A stretch of DNA of 64,000 nt, taken from positions 62,001-126,000 of the forward strand of contig CAZNLR010000006.1 in NCBI GenBank assembly GCA_964574215.1, read 5' to 3'. The translations under genes and the position numbers were made by a program. This document shows positions 34,908 through 43,574 of the stretch, in pieces. Positions within the stretch are counted from its first letter, which is position 1; each line of letters starts with the position of its first letter. This stretch comes from GCA-2725625 sp964574215. Its GTDB lineage: Bacteria; Pseudomonadota; Alphaproteobacteria; Rhodospirillales; UBA2165. The notes below the pieces were generated by a model. That model was not told where the DNA came from. It did not search any database and saw nothing but the letters and a program-made list of their open reading frames with translations.

Positions 34908-35594
34908 ATGGAAATAATTCTTTTGGAGCGCATTGAGAAGCTGGGTCAGATGGGTGACGTTGTCAGCGTCAAACCCGGCTACGCCCGCAATTTTCTGCTG
35001 CCGGAAAAAAAGGCCGTGACGGCGACCAAAGCCAACAAAGAGTATTTTGAAGGCCAGCGCGCCCAATTGGAAACGCAAAACCTGGAACATAAGAAAGAGG
35101 CGGAAGCTGTGAGCGAAAAGCTTGCCGGCCTGTTCATTTCGATGGTGCGTCAAGCGGGAGACGCTGGACAACTCTACGGTTCGGTAAACGCCCGGGACAT
35201 CGCCAATGGCGTCACCGATGCCGGATTTACCGTCACCCGCAACCAAGTCAGCCTAGACAAACCCATCAAGACTGTGGGTCTCCATGAAGTCCGTATTTCT
35301 CTGCACCCGGAAGTCTCGGTGACGATCACGGCCAATGTGGCACGGTCCGAAGAAGAAGCGGAAATTCAGGAACGGACCGGTGAAGCCGTCGTCAAAACTG
35401 AAGAAGAGGAAGTGGCGGCTCCTGATGTGGAAGCTGCCGCCCCCGAAGCGGAGAGCGGCGAAGACGCCGAAGAAGCCGGCGAAGAGGCTTCCGAAGACAA
35501 CCAGGATGAAAGTCAGGCGGACGCCGGAGAAGAGGCCGAGGAAGCCCCTTCCGAGGACACCGACAGCGAGGATCAAGAAGAGGAAAAATCCTAA
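34908..35594 (+). CDS. rplI: 50S ribosomal protein L9 with acidic C-terminal tail
   Basis: L9 binds 23S rRNA and limits frameshifting. Residues 1-150 are the standard two-domain L9, with MEIILLERIEKLGQMGDVV and the NFLLPEKKAV loop. Residues about 155-228 are an almost purely acidic tail (Glu, Asp, Ala, Ser). S6, encoded two genes upstream, has a similar tail. A strong terminator follows. Confidence 0.96.
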   Translation: MEIILLERIEKLGQMGDVVSVKPGYARNFLLPEKKAVTATKANKEYFEGQRAQLETQNLEHKKEAEAVSEKLAGLFISMVRQAGDAGQLYGSVNARDIANGVTDAGFTVTRNQVSLDKPIKTVGLHEVRISLHPEVSVTITANVARSEEEAEIQERTGEAVVKTEEEEVAAPDVEAAAPEAESGEDAEEAGEEASEDNQDESQADAGEEAEEAPSEDTDSEDQEEEKS

Positions 35595-35621
35595 CTATCG
35601 GTTTGAAATGATCGAATTTCG

Positions 35622-35650
35622 AAAAGCGCGCCCAACGGCGCGCTTTTTTT
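35622..35650 (+). terminator. Rho-independent terminator after rplI
   Basis: AAGCGCGCC pairs perfectly with GGCGCGCTT around a CAAC loop and is followed by a run of T. This is the clearest intrinsic terminator of the window and closes the rpsF-rplI region. Confidence 0.92.
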
Positions 35651-35757
35651 ATTACCTTATATTAGCGCATAGAAATGCGACGTGGGCCTTCACGTTTTAA
35701 GCGCAATATGGTATATAATATTCCATCACGTTTGAACAAATGATCAGGAGTCAATCG

Positions 35758-35808
35758 ACCGCATAGCGGTTTTTGCGGCATGAAATTAGCGGTTATTTTA
35801 AGACCGCT
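35758..35808 (+). promoter_or_regulatory. cfa leader with mutually exclusive hairpins
   Basis: ACCGC (35758-35762) can pair with GCGGT (35766-35770), forming a small hairpin followed by five T. A second AGCGGTT copy (35788-35794) can pair with ACCGCT (35803-35808), which touches the cfa ribosome-binding site (GGGGAGG). Because AGCGGT occurs twice and its complement twice, the alternatives exclude one another. A TATAAT at 35714-35719 could be the -10 of cfa, without a good -35. Confidence 0.35.
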
Positions 35809-35819
35809 GGGGAGGAAAG

Positions 35820-37058
35820 ATGTATTTATTACAGTCCCTTCTTCGCCAAGTCATAAAACTCGGCGCCCTTGAGGTTATAGACGCGGACGGTGTGTCTTAT
35901 TGGTTTAAAGGTGTAGACGGTCCTTCCGTCACCGTTCGATTCAAAGATGAGAAATTTTCGACCTGGTTTGCCTTGTCGCCCAGCATGGCCCTGGGGAACG
36001 GTTATATGAACGGGCGGTACGTTATCGAAAACGGCACCATTTACGAATTTCTGGAAATTCTCGCCCGCAATATCGAAATAATCGGCGAAACCAAATTTCA
36101 TAGAATAATCAATAAATCCAAAAACCTGTTTCGCCGGTTTGAACATTACAATCCAATTCACAAATCGCGGCGGAATGCCGCCCACCATTACGATCTTTCC
36201 GGTGAACTTTACAAACTGTTCCTGGACGAGGACCGGCAATACTCCTGCGCCTATTTCGACAATCCTGAGGATAGTTTGGAACAGGCCCAAGAAAACAAGA
36301 AAGCCCACATCGCTTCGAAATTATTATTGGAGCCAGGTCAGAGCGTATTGGATGTCGGCTCCGGCTGGGGCGGCATGGGATTATTCCTGGCTAAGAATTT
36401 CGGTTCAAACGTTACTGGCATTACGCTTTCGGAGGAACAACTGAAAGTATCCAACGAACGGGCAAAACGGGAAGGTCTGGACGAACTTTCCCAATTTCAT
36501 TTGCGGGACTACAGGCTGCAAACTGGAACCTTCGACCGTATCGTCTCGGTGGGCATGTTCGAACATGTCGGTCTGAAACATTTCGATAACTATTTCGAAA
36601 AATTCCGGGATTGCCTGTCCGATCGCGGGGTGGCGTTGCTGCACACCATCGGCCGCAGCGGCGAGCCCATGGAAACGGACACCTGGATCAGGCGCTACAT
36701 TTTCCCGGGCGGTTACATTCCATCTCTATCGGAAATCGTTCCGTCAGTTGAGAAATCCGAGCTCATCATTACCGATATCGAATTTCTCGGGCTCCATTAC
36801 GCCGAGACCTTGAAACATTGGCAAGTCCGTTTTCAAGCCAACCGGGACAGAGTGAAGGAAATATATGACGAGCAGTTCTGTCGGATGTGGGAATATTACC
36901 TTGCCGCCAGCGAAGTCGCCTTCCGGTATCTGGATCTGACCGTGTTCCAAGTTCAGATGACGAAGAAACGCGGTTCCGTTCCGGTAACCCGAGACTATCT
37001 GTTGGGCGACAAGCAAAATACCCGAAAGCCCGGCATTAATGATAATCGGGCCGCTTAA
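35820..37058 (+). CDS. cfa: Cyclopropane-fatty-acyl-phospholipid synthase family protein
   Basis: This SAM-dependent enzyme adds a methylene group to unsaturated phospholipid acyl chains in the membrane. The 412 residues show an N-terminal lipid-binding domain (about 1-110), the HHYDLSGELYKLFLD motif, SAM motif LDVGSGWGGMGLFLA (about 175-190), GITLSEEQ, and MFEHVGLKHFDNYF. TWIRRYIFPGGYIPS and the C-terminal helix region are typical. It ends 91 bp before dnaB. Some close relatives methylate other substrates, so the exact product is not proven. Confidence 0.88.
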   Translation: MYLLQSLLRQVIKLGALEVIDADGVSYWFKGVDGPSVTVRFKDEKFSTWFALSPSMALGNGYMNGRYVIENGTIYEFLEILARNIEIIGETKFHRIINKSKNLFRRFEHYNPIHKSRRNAAHHYDLSGELYKLFLDEDRQYSCAYFDNPEDSLEQAQENKKAHIASKLLLEPGQSVLDVGSGWGGMGLFLAKNFGSNVTGITLSEEQLKVSNERAKREGLDELSQFHLRDYRLQTGTFDRIVSVGMFEHVGLKHFDNYFEKFRDCLSDRGVALLHTIGRSGEPMETDTWIRRYIFPGGYIPSLSEIVPSVEKSELIITDIEFLGLHYAETLKHWQVRFQANRDRVKEIYDEQFCRMWEYYLAASEVAFRYLDLTVFQVQMTKKRGSVPVTRDYLLGDKQNTRKPGINDNRAA

Positions 37059-37149
37059 GTATCAATTAGCGGAGTTATCCCCAGGTTAAACAGGGCTGTG
37101 AATCCTTTCGGCCTTCTCAGGATTGGCGGGAGAGAGTACGTTTCTGCCC

Positions 37150-38673
37150 ATGGCAACGGCAATTCAAAATCCGGCAAATTTACAGTCTTTGGAAGAAGGC
37201 GAACAAAGTCTACCTTCCTTCCGCTCCCCGCCTCATAATTTTGAAGCCGAAAAAGCCCTACTGGGTGCAATCTTCGCCAATAACAACGCCTACGACAGGG
37301 TCTCGGGTTATCTGCGCTCGGAACATTTTGCCGATCCGATTCACGGACGCATATATGAAGCCACGTCGAAGTTGATCGAGCGGGGCCAGATCGCCGACCC
37401 TATCACCTTGAAAACCTTTTTCGAACAGGACGGCTCCATCGCCGATGTGGGTGGCACCCGCTATCTGGCTGAGATTGCGGCCTCCATGGTCAATGTCATC
37501 AATGCCGGTGAATACGGCCGGACCATTTACGATCTGCACCTGAAACGGCAACTCATCGATTTGGGTGAACAGGTCGTCAACCGGGCTTATACGCCCGAAG
37601 TCGAAGACGACGCCATGCACCAGATCGAAAACGCTGAACAACAGCTGTACGATCTGGCGACAACGGGTGAAATCGAAGGCGGTTTTCAGGAATTCAAAGC
37701 CTCCATTATCACCGCCATCGAAATGGCCGAAGCGGCCCATAAGAGGGACGGTAAACTTAGCGGTGTGTCGACGGGATTGCGCGATATTGATGGATTGCTC
37801 GGCGGGCTGCACCCGTCGGACTTGATCATTCTGGCCGGACGGCCTTCCATGGGTAAAACCGCGCTGGCAACCAACATAGCTTTTAACGCGGCTTACGATT
37901 ACAAGGTGGAAACCCAGCCCGACGGATCGGAAAAAGTGACCGATGGCGCCGTGGTCGGTTTTTTCTCCCTGGAAATGTCGGCAGAACAGTTGGCGGCGCG
38001 GATACTGTCCGAGCAGACGGAAATCGCGTCTGACAAAATGCGGCGGGGCACCTTGTCCAACGAGGAATTCGACAAACTGGTGGTGGCGTCACAGCAGTTG
38101 CACCGCTTGCCTATTTTCATCGACGATACGCCCGCCATGTCCGTCAGCATGCTGCGCACCCGCGCCCGCCGCCTGAAGCGGAACGAGGGCCTTGGATTGA
38201 TCGTCGTCGACTATCTGCAATTGATGGAAGGCTCCCAACGGACCGACAATAGGGTTCAGGAGATCGGCGAAATTACCCGGGGCCTGAAAACCCTGGCCAA
38301 GGAACTGAACGTACCCGTTCTGGCGCTTTCTCAGTTATCCCGGGCCGTCGAGCAGCGGGAAGACAAGCGGCCGCAACTATCCGATCTCAGAGAATCCGGC
38401 ACCATCGAACAGGACGCCGATGTCGTTACCTTTATTTACCGGGAATCCTACTATTTGGAACGGGCGGAACCGGCTCAACGCCAGGACGAAGGACCGGACA
38501 AATTCGCCGAACGGCTGACCCGGTGGGAGGAACGCATCCAGGATGTACGCCATCTTTCCGAACTAATCATCGCCAAACAACGCCATGGGCCGACCGGCAC
38601 CGCCAAATTGTATTTCGACGGTATGTTCACCCGATTCGGCGACTTGGATACCCAACATACCGACGGATATTAA
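37150..38673 (+). CDS. dnaB: Replicative DNA helicase DnaB
   Basis: DnaB unwinds DNA at the replication fork as a hexamer. From ATG 37150 it has 507 residues; a TTG nine codons earlier is possible. The N-terminal domain (FEAEKALLGAIF...) and the RecA-like domain with AGRPSMGKTALATN (Walker A), VDYLQLM (Walker B) and QLSRAVEQREDKRP are present. No intein is present. A small hairpin (TTCCGC-CTA-GCGGAA, 38683-38697) follows the stop, with a T run six bases later. Confidence 0.95.
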   Translation: MATAIQNPANLQSLEEGEQSLPSFRSPPHNFEAEKALLGAIFANNNAYDRVSGYLRSEHFADPIHGRIYEATSKLIERGQIADPITLKTFFEQDGSIADVGGTRYLAEIAASMVNVINAGEYGRTIYDLHLKRQLIDLGEQVVNRAYTPEVEDDAMHQIENAEQQLYDLATTGEIEGGFQEFKASIITAIEMAEAAHKRDGKLSGVSTGLRDIDGLLGGLHPSDLIILAGRPSMGKTALATNIAFNAAYDYKVETQPDGSEKVTDGAVVGFFSLEMSAEQLAARILSEQTEIASDKMRRGTLSNEEFDKLVVASQQLHRLPIFIDDTPAMSVSMLRTRARRLKRNEGLGLIVVDYLQLMEGSQRTDNRVQEIGEITRGLKTLAKELNVPVLALSQLSRAVEQREDKRPQLSDLRESGTIEQDADVVTFIYRESYYLERAEPAQRQDEGPDKFAERLTRWEERIQDVRHLSELIIAKQRHGPTGTAKLYFDGMFTRFGDLDTQHTDGY

Positions 38674-38754
38674 TTTCAGGGCTTCCGCCTAGCGGAATTA
38701 CGCGATTTTTGCCGGGCCACATTATTTTCACAATTCTTTTGATACTATGGCCCG

Positions 38755-39864
38755 ATGGAACCACACAGCTCTGTACTCACAATAGACCTCGGCGCCATTG
38801 CCGGTAATTACCGGCTGTTGCAAAGCCGGTCTGACAGCACGGAAATTGCCGCCGTTGTAAAGGCGGACGCCTATGGATTGGGTGTCGGCAAAGTCGCGCC
38901 GGTTCTGATGGACGCCGGTTGCCGGGTTTTTTTCGTCGCCACCGTCGAAGAAGGCATAGACCTGCGCAACATCATTAATAACGGGGACATTCACGTTTTA
39001 AACGGCCCCCTGCCCGGTCAAGCACCCGTTTTCACAAAAAACGATCTCATACCGGTATTAAACAGCCTCGAACAAATCGAAATTTGGAGCGATTTCTGCC
39101 GGAGCGAAGGACACAAGTTGACGGCCGATATCCATATCGACACCGGCATGGCCCGGCTCGGTATGGACGATGAGGAACGCCTGAAACTGGAAGATACACC
39201 TGGTTTGCTGGACGATATTGCGCTGGATATTTTGATTAGCCATCTGGCCTGTTCCGACGAACCGGACCATGCGAAAAACCGGGAACAATTGAAAAAATTT
39301 ACTTCTCTTTCCGATAAATTTGACGGTAAGAGAACCAGCCTCGGCGCCAGTTGCGGGTATTTCCTGCAACCGGAATTTCATGGCGATGTCATTCGCGCCG
39401 GGATCGCTTTGTACGGCGCGCTGCCCGTCAATGGCGCCCCCAATCCCATGGCCCAAGTCGTTCGTTTACAAGGAAAAATCCTGCAAGTGCGTTCCGTTGA
39501 CACCCCTCAGACCGTTGGCTATGGTGCCACACACACAGTTGCCGGTCCCCGAAAAATCGCAACCGTCGCAGTTGGTTACGCTGATGGTTTTCCCCGGTCG
39601 CTTAGTAATTCGGGAACGGCCTATATCGGCGATTATGAGGTACCAATTGTGGGACGGGTTTCAATGGACTTAACGACCTTCGACGTGTCGGACGTCCCGG
39701 ATAATGTGGCGCTGCCTGGCGCCATGATCGACCTAATCGGCTCCAACAATCCGGTTGACCGGCTGGCTGATCAAGCAGGCACCATCGAATACGAAATTCT
39801 CACCAATTTGGGTGATCGCTACCAGCGGGTCTATACCGGTGGCAATGAGGGAGCGCATCCATAG
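38755..39864 (+). CDS. alr: Alanine racemase
   Basis: This PLP enzyme makes D-alanine for peptidoglycan. The 369-residue protein has the PLP lysine K36 in VVKADAYGLG and the second catalytic base, tyrosine, in VGYGATHTVAG. GYADGFPRSLSN and GRVSMDLTTFDVS are further family marks. It is followed immediately by mlaE. Confidence 0.94.
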   Translation: MEPHSSVLTIDLGAIAGNYRLLQSRSDSTEIAAVVKADAYGLGVGKVAPVLMDAGCRVFFVATVEEGIDLRNIINNGDIHVLNGPLPGQAPVFTKNDLIPVLNSLEQIEIWSDFCRSEGHKLTADIHIDTGMARLGMDDEERLKLEDTPGLLDDIALDILISHLACSDEPDHAKNREQLKKFTSLSDKFDGKRTSLGASCGYFLQPEFHGDVIRAGIALYGALPVNGAPNPMAQVVRLQGKILQVRSVDTPQTVGYGATHTVAGPRKIATVAVGYADGFPRSLSNSGTAYIGDYEVPIVGRVSMDLTTFDVSDVPDNVALPGAMIDLIGSNNPVDRLADQAGTIEYEILTNLGDRYQRVYTGGNEGAHP

Positions 39865-39865
39865 C

Positions 39866-40645
39866 ATGAACTTCCTGCAACCTATTGGCCAAGTTACTTT
39901 CGCCTTCTTAGGCACGGTCGGGCGCCTGATCATTTTCACCGGCACGTCATTAATGCACAGCGTGCGCCCGCCTTTTTATCCACGCATCGTCCTCAAACAA
40001 ATGATCGAGATCGGCTATTTCTCGCTTCCCGTTGTAGGGTTGACCGCAGTTTTCGCCGGTATGGTTCTGGCCTTGCAGAGCTTCACCGGCTTCTCCCGTT
40101 TCTCGGCGGAAAGCGCCATTCCTAACGTGGTGGTGCTGTCGATCACACGGGAGCTGGGGCCGGTTCTCGCGGGCCTTATGGTTTCGGGCAGGATCGCCGC
40201 TTCGATCGCCGCCGAAATGGGCACCATGCGGGTCACCGAACAGGTGGACGCCCTGACAACACTCTCCACCAACCCCTATAAATATTTAGTGGCGCCACGT
40301 TTCATCGCCGGTATTACCATGATGCCGATCCTGGTTTTCGTGGCGGATGTCATCGGCGTCATGGGTGGTTATCTGGTTAGTGTCTATAAGTTGGGCTTCA
40401 ATCCCTCCAACTACTTGCAGAACACCTACGATTTCGTTGAGTTCCTGGATGTCTTTTCCGGTTTGGTGAAAGCCGCCGTTTTTGGATTTCTGATCACGCT
40501 GATGGGCTGCTATCACGGCTATCATTCCAAGGGCGGCGCCCAGGGCGTGGGTCAGGCAACCACCAACGCGGTTGTTTCAGCATCCATCTTGATCCTGTGT
40601 TTCAACTACATCCTGACGGAGATCTTCTTCGCGGCAAATGGCTGA
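39866..40645 (+). CDS. mlaE: MlaE-family lipid transport permease
   Basis: A 259-residue membrane protein of the Mla/Mce ABC system that moves phospholipids between membranes. Five hydrophobic stretches are visible. The signature ITRELGPVLAGLMVSGR and EMGTMRVTEQVDAL are diagnostic for MlaE. I choose ATG 39866, 1 bp after alr, with GAGGGAG upstream. ATG 39845 inside alr would add seven residues and cannot be ruled out. The ATPase gene overlaps its end; the MlaD-type binding protein is not nearby. Confidence 0.9.
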   Translation: MNFLQPIGQVTFAFLGTVGRLIIFTGTSLMHSVRPPFYPRIVLKQMIEIGYFSLPVVGLTAVFAGMVLALQSFTGFSRFSAESAIPNVVVLSITRELGPVLAGLMVSGRIAASIAAEMGTMRVTEQVDALTTLSTNPYKYLVAPRFIAGITMMPILVFVADVIGVMGGYLVSVYKLGFNPSNYLQNTYDFVEFLDVFSGLVKAAVFGFLITLMGCYHGYHSKGGAQGVGQATTNAVVSASILILCFNYILTEIFFAANG

Positions 40646-41426
40646 GACGGCAAGCAATATAGATACTCCAAAAATCCGCATGCAAGATGTGCATAAGCGG
40701 TTTGGCCCGAAAGTCGTTCTGGATGGATTCGATCTGGATATCGGCACCAGTGAATCGGTGGTCGTGATCGGCGGGTCGGGCGTCGGCAAATCGGTGATGC
40801 TGAAATGCCTGTTGGGTGTGCTGACGCCGGAGCGCGGTTCCATTACCATTGACGGTGAAGAAGTGATTGGCGCCAGCACGGTTCAAAGGGACCGGCTGAA
40901 CGATAAGATCGGCATGCTGTTCCAAGGTGCTGCTCTGTTTGACAGCCAGTCGGTTTGGGAAAATGTGGCTTTCGGCCTCATGGCTCGCGGTAAGGGCCGA
41001 ATTGAAGCCAAGGAAATCGCCATCGCCAAACTTGCCCTGGTCGGCCTTACGCCGGATATTGGCGAGATGTACCCGGCGTCGTTGTCAGGCGGTATGAAAA
41101 AGCGGGTCGGTTTGGCGCGCGCCATTGCGACCGATCCTGAAATTATCTTTTTCGATGAACCGACGACCGGGCTGGATCCGATCATGGGTGACATCATCAA
41201 CGATCTGATCGTTCATTGCGTTCAGGAAACCGGCGCCACGGCCCTGACCATCACCCATGACATGCAAAGTGCGCGGAAAATTGCCGATAAAATAGCCATG
41301 ATCTACCAGGGTAAGATAATATGGTCCGGTTCGACGGATGAGATTAACCAATCCGGCAATTCATTTATCGAGCAATTTATTCACGGCAGTTCCGAAGGAC
41401 CAATACAAATTGCGGCCCGCGACTAG
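40638..41426 (+). CDS. mlaF: MlaF-family ABC transporter ATPase
   Basis: The ATP-binding partner of the adjacent MlaE permease, 262 residues. Walker A is GGSGVGKS (about 51-58), the signature motif is LSGGMKKRVGLARA, and Walker B is IIFFDEPTTGLDP. It overlaps mlaE by 8 bp. It should power lipid transport at the inner membrane. Confidence 0.92.
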   Translation: MAETASNIDTPKIRMQDVHKRFGPKVVLDGFDLDIGTSESVVVIGGSGVGKSVMLKCLLGVLTPERGSITIDGEEVIGASTVQRDRLNDKIGMLFQGAALFDSQSVWENVAFGLMARGKGRIEAKEIAIAKLALVGLTPDIGEMYPASLSGGMKKRVGLARAIATDPEIIFFDEPTTGLDPIMGDIINDLIVHCVQETGATALTITHDMQSARKIADKIAMIYQGKIIWSGSTDEINQSGNSFIEQFIHGSSEGPIQIAARD

Positions 41427-41449
41427 CTCGTACGGTAAGATTATCTGAT

Positions 41450-42886
41450 ATGGCCCGATCAAATAAAACCTATGTTTGCCAGGAATGCGGCGCCAGCCAC
41501 CCCAAATGGAGTGGCCGGTGCGACGCCTGCGGCGCCTGGAATTCTATTTTGGAAGAGGCCACGAACGAAAGCGCGCCCAAAGGATTGGGTGGCAAAAAAG
41601 GCCGGAACATAGAATTCGTCGGCCTCAAGGGTTCAGAGAAACCGCTGCCCCGCCTATGCACCGGCATCAACGAGTTCGACCGGGTCTGTGGCGGCGGTCT
41701 GGTGGCCGGTTCGGCCCTGCTGGTGGGCGGTGATCCCGGCATCGGAAAGTCCACATTGCTCTTACAAGTCACGGCGGCTTTGGCTTCTTTGGGGAAAGAC
41801 CTTCGATGCGTCTATATATCTGGCGAGGAGGCCACCGCCCAGGTGCGTATGCGGGCCGAACGACTTGGCTTGGCGGACGCCTCCGTGGAACTTGCGGCTG
41901 CCACCAATGTCCGGGATATTGTCGCCTCATTGGATGTTACGGATGCGCCGGCGGTGGTGGTGGCTGATTCCGTACAGACCCTGTTCGTCGACAGCATTGA
42001 TTCCGCGCCGGGGACGGTTTCCCAAGTGCGCGCCTCGGCCCAAGAACTGATTCGGCTGGCCAAACGAAAGGGATTTGCCCTCTTTCTGGTCGGCCATGTC
42101 ACCAAGGAAGGCATGATCGCCGGACCCAAGGTGCTGGAACATATGGTGGATACGGTTTTGTATTTCGAAGGCGAACGGGGCCATCAGTTCCGGATTATGC
42201 GGGCGGTCAAGAACCGCTTTGGTCCCGCCGACGAAATTGGCGTGTTCGAAATGACCGATGGCGGCCTCGCCGAAGTGCCCAACCCGTCGGCCATATTTCT
42301 GGCCGATCACGAAGGAAAAGTCAGCGGCGCCAGCGTGTTTGCCGGGATCGAAGGAAGCCGCCCCATGCTGGTTGAAATTCAGGCGCTTACCGCGCCCACT
42401 GCGTTCGGCACACCGCGCCGGGCAGTGGTCGGCTGGGACGCCGGACGGCTGTCGATGATTTTGGCGGTGCTGGAAGCGCGATGCGGTCTTTCAATTGGCG
42501 GCCAAGACGTCTATCTCAATGTTGCGGGCGGTATGAGAATCAGCGAGCCGGCGGCAGATTTGGCGGTTGCGGCGGCATTGGTGTCATCGGTCAGCGGCGT
42601 ACCCGTCCCGCCGGAGACCGTGGTATTCGGAGAAATCGGCCTGTCCGGAGAGGTCCGTCCCGTCGGGCAGGCGGATGTCAGACTAAAAGAAGCGTCAAAA
42701 CTCGGGTTTACCCGGGCGTTTACGCCGGAAATCCGCCGTGGCAAGGGTGGTAAAAAAAGTGCAAGCCAAGCTGAAACCGGCATGGAAGTGGTGAGGATCG
42801 ACCATTTGGATAAACTTCTCAACATACTGAATTCAGACGCCGATTTCAGCCGATCCGCCGGCCCTGTAACGGTGGCCAAGGGATAA
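41450..42886 (+). CDS. radA: DNA repair protein RadA
   Basis: RadA promotes branch migration during recombinational repair. The 478 residues contain an N-terminal C4 zinc finger (CQECGASHPKWSGRCDACG), a RecA-like domain with GGDPGIGKSTLL, the RadA-specific KNRFG motif (VKNRFGPADEIGVF), and a Lon-protease-like C-terminal domain. It lies in the alr-radA-cvpA-purF run typical of alphaproteobacteria. Confidence 0.96.
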   Translation: MARSNKTYVCQECGASHPKWSGRCDACGAWNSILEEATNESAPKGLGGKKGRNIEFVGLKGSEKPLPRLCTGINEFDRVCGGGLVAGSALLVGGDPGIGKSTLLLQVTAALASLGKDLRCVYISGEEATAQVRMRAERLGLADASVELAAATNVRDIVASLDVTDAPAVVVADSVQTLFVDSIDSAPGTVSQVRASAQELIRLAKRKGFALFLVGHVTKEGMIAGPKVLEHMVDTVLYFEGERGHQFRIMRAVKNRFGPADEIGVFEMTDGGLAEVPNPSAIFLADHEGKVSGASVFAGIEGSRPMLVEIQALTAPTAFGTPRRAVVGWDAGRLSMILAVLEARCGLSIGGQDVYLNVAGGMRISEPAADLAVAAALVSSVSGVPVPPETVVFGEIGLSGEVRPVGQADVRLKEASKLGFTRAFTPEIRRGKGGKKSASQAETGMEVVRIDHLDKLLNILNSDADFSRSAGPVTVAKG

Positions 42887-42896
42887 AGGGAAGCGT

Positions 42897-43568
42897 ATGG
42901 AAGATCTTCCCATGAATATTCTCGATATCGGCGTAATTGCCATGTTCGCGCTGGGCGCTTTGTTTGGTCTGTTGCTGGGATTTGTACGTGGCGGGTTGTT
43001 TATATTGTCCTGGCTGGGCGCTGGTATCGCCACCATATTCGGATTTTCCTACGCGCAACCTTACGGCCGTCGTTTCATAGAGAACGAATTTTTTGCCGAC
43101 CTCGCTGCCGGCGGGGCGGTGTTTTTAGTCACCCTGATCGTGCTGTTTCTGCTGAGTTCCTTTATCGGCGGCTGGGTAAGAAGGAGCCGCCTCAACGCCC
43201 TCGACCGCTCGCTCGGTATGCTGGCGGGGCTGGCGACTGCGGCCCTGCTGATTACCGGCGGATACGTTATCGCGGAAAACATGTGGAAAGACAAACCACC
43301 CGAATGGATGGTTGAAGCCAAATCCCTGCCCTTGATTCGCACCGGAGCGGGTCTGTTGAACCAGTTTCTCCCCCAGGATTTCAAAGTCGAAGGCCTGGAA
43401 TCCTTAGACAAACTGACGGGAGAAACCCGCGATAACCTTGAAAAAAAGGCCTATGAACAATTGCTCAACCCGCGCAACAAAAAATCCGACATTCAAGACC
43501 GTGAAGGATATGATACTAAAGAGCGCAAAGCGATGGAGCGGTTGCTCCAGGGCAGCCAGTCAAAGTAG
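42897..43568 (+). CDS. cvpA: CvpA family membrane protein
   Basis: A 223-residue protein with four N-terminal membrane segments (about 8-30, 32-52, 70-95, 110-130) followed by a charged cytoplasmic or periplasmic tail rich in Lys and Glu. The first segment MNILDIGVIAMFALGALFG and the helix pattern match CvpA, named for colicin V production and later linked to envelope homeostasis. GGGAAG precedes ATG 42897; ATG 42912 is an alternative. It lies directly upstream of purF, as in E. coli. Confidence 0.88.
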   Translation: MEDLPMNILDIGVIAMFALGALFGLLLGFVRGGLFILSWLGAGIATIFGFSYAQPYGRRFIENEFFADLAAGGAVFLVTLIVLFLLSSFIGGWVRRSRLNALDRSLGMLAGLATAALLITGGYVIAENMWKDKPPEWMVEAKSLPLIRTGAGLLNQFLPQDFKVEGLESLDKLTGETRDNLEKKAYEQLLNPRNKKSDIQDREGYDTKERKAMERLLQGSQSK

Positions 43569-43574
43569 TGAATC

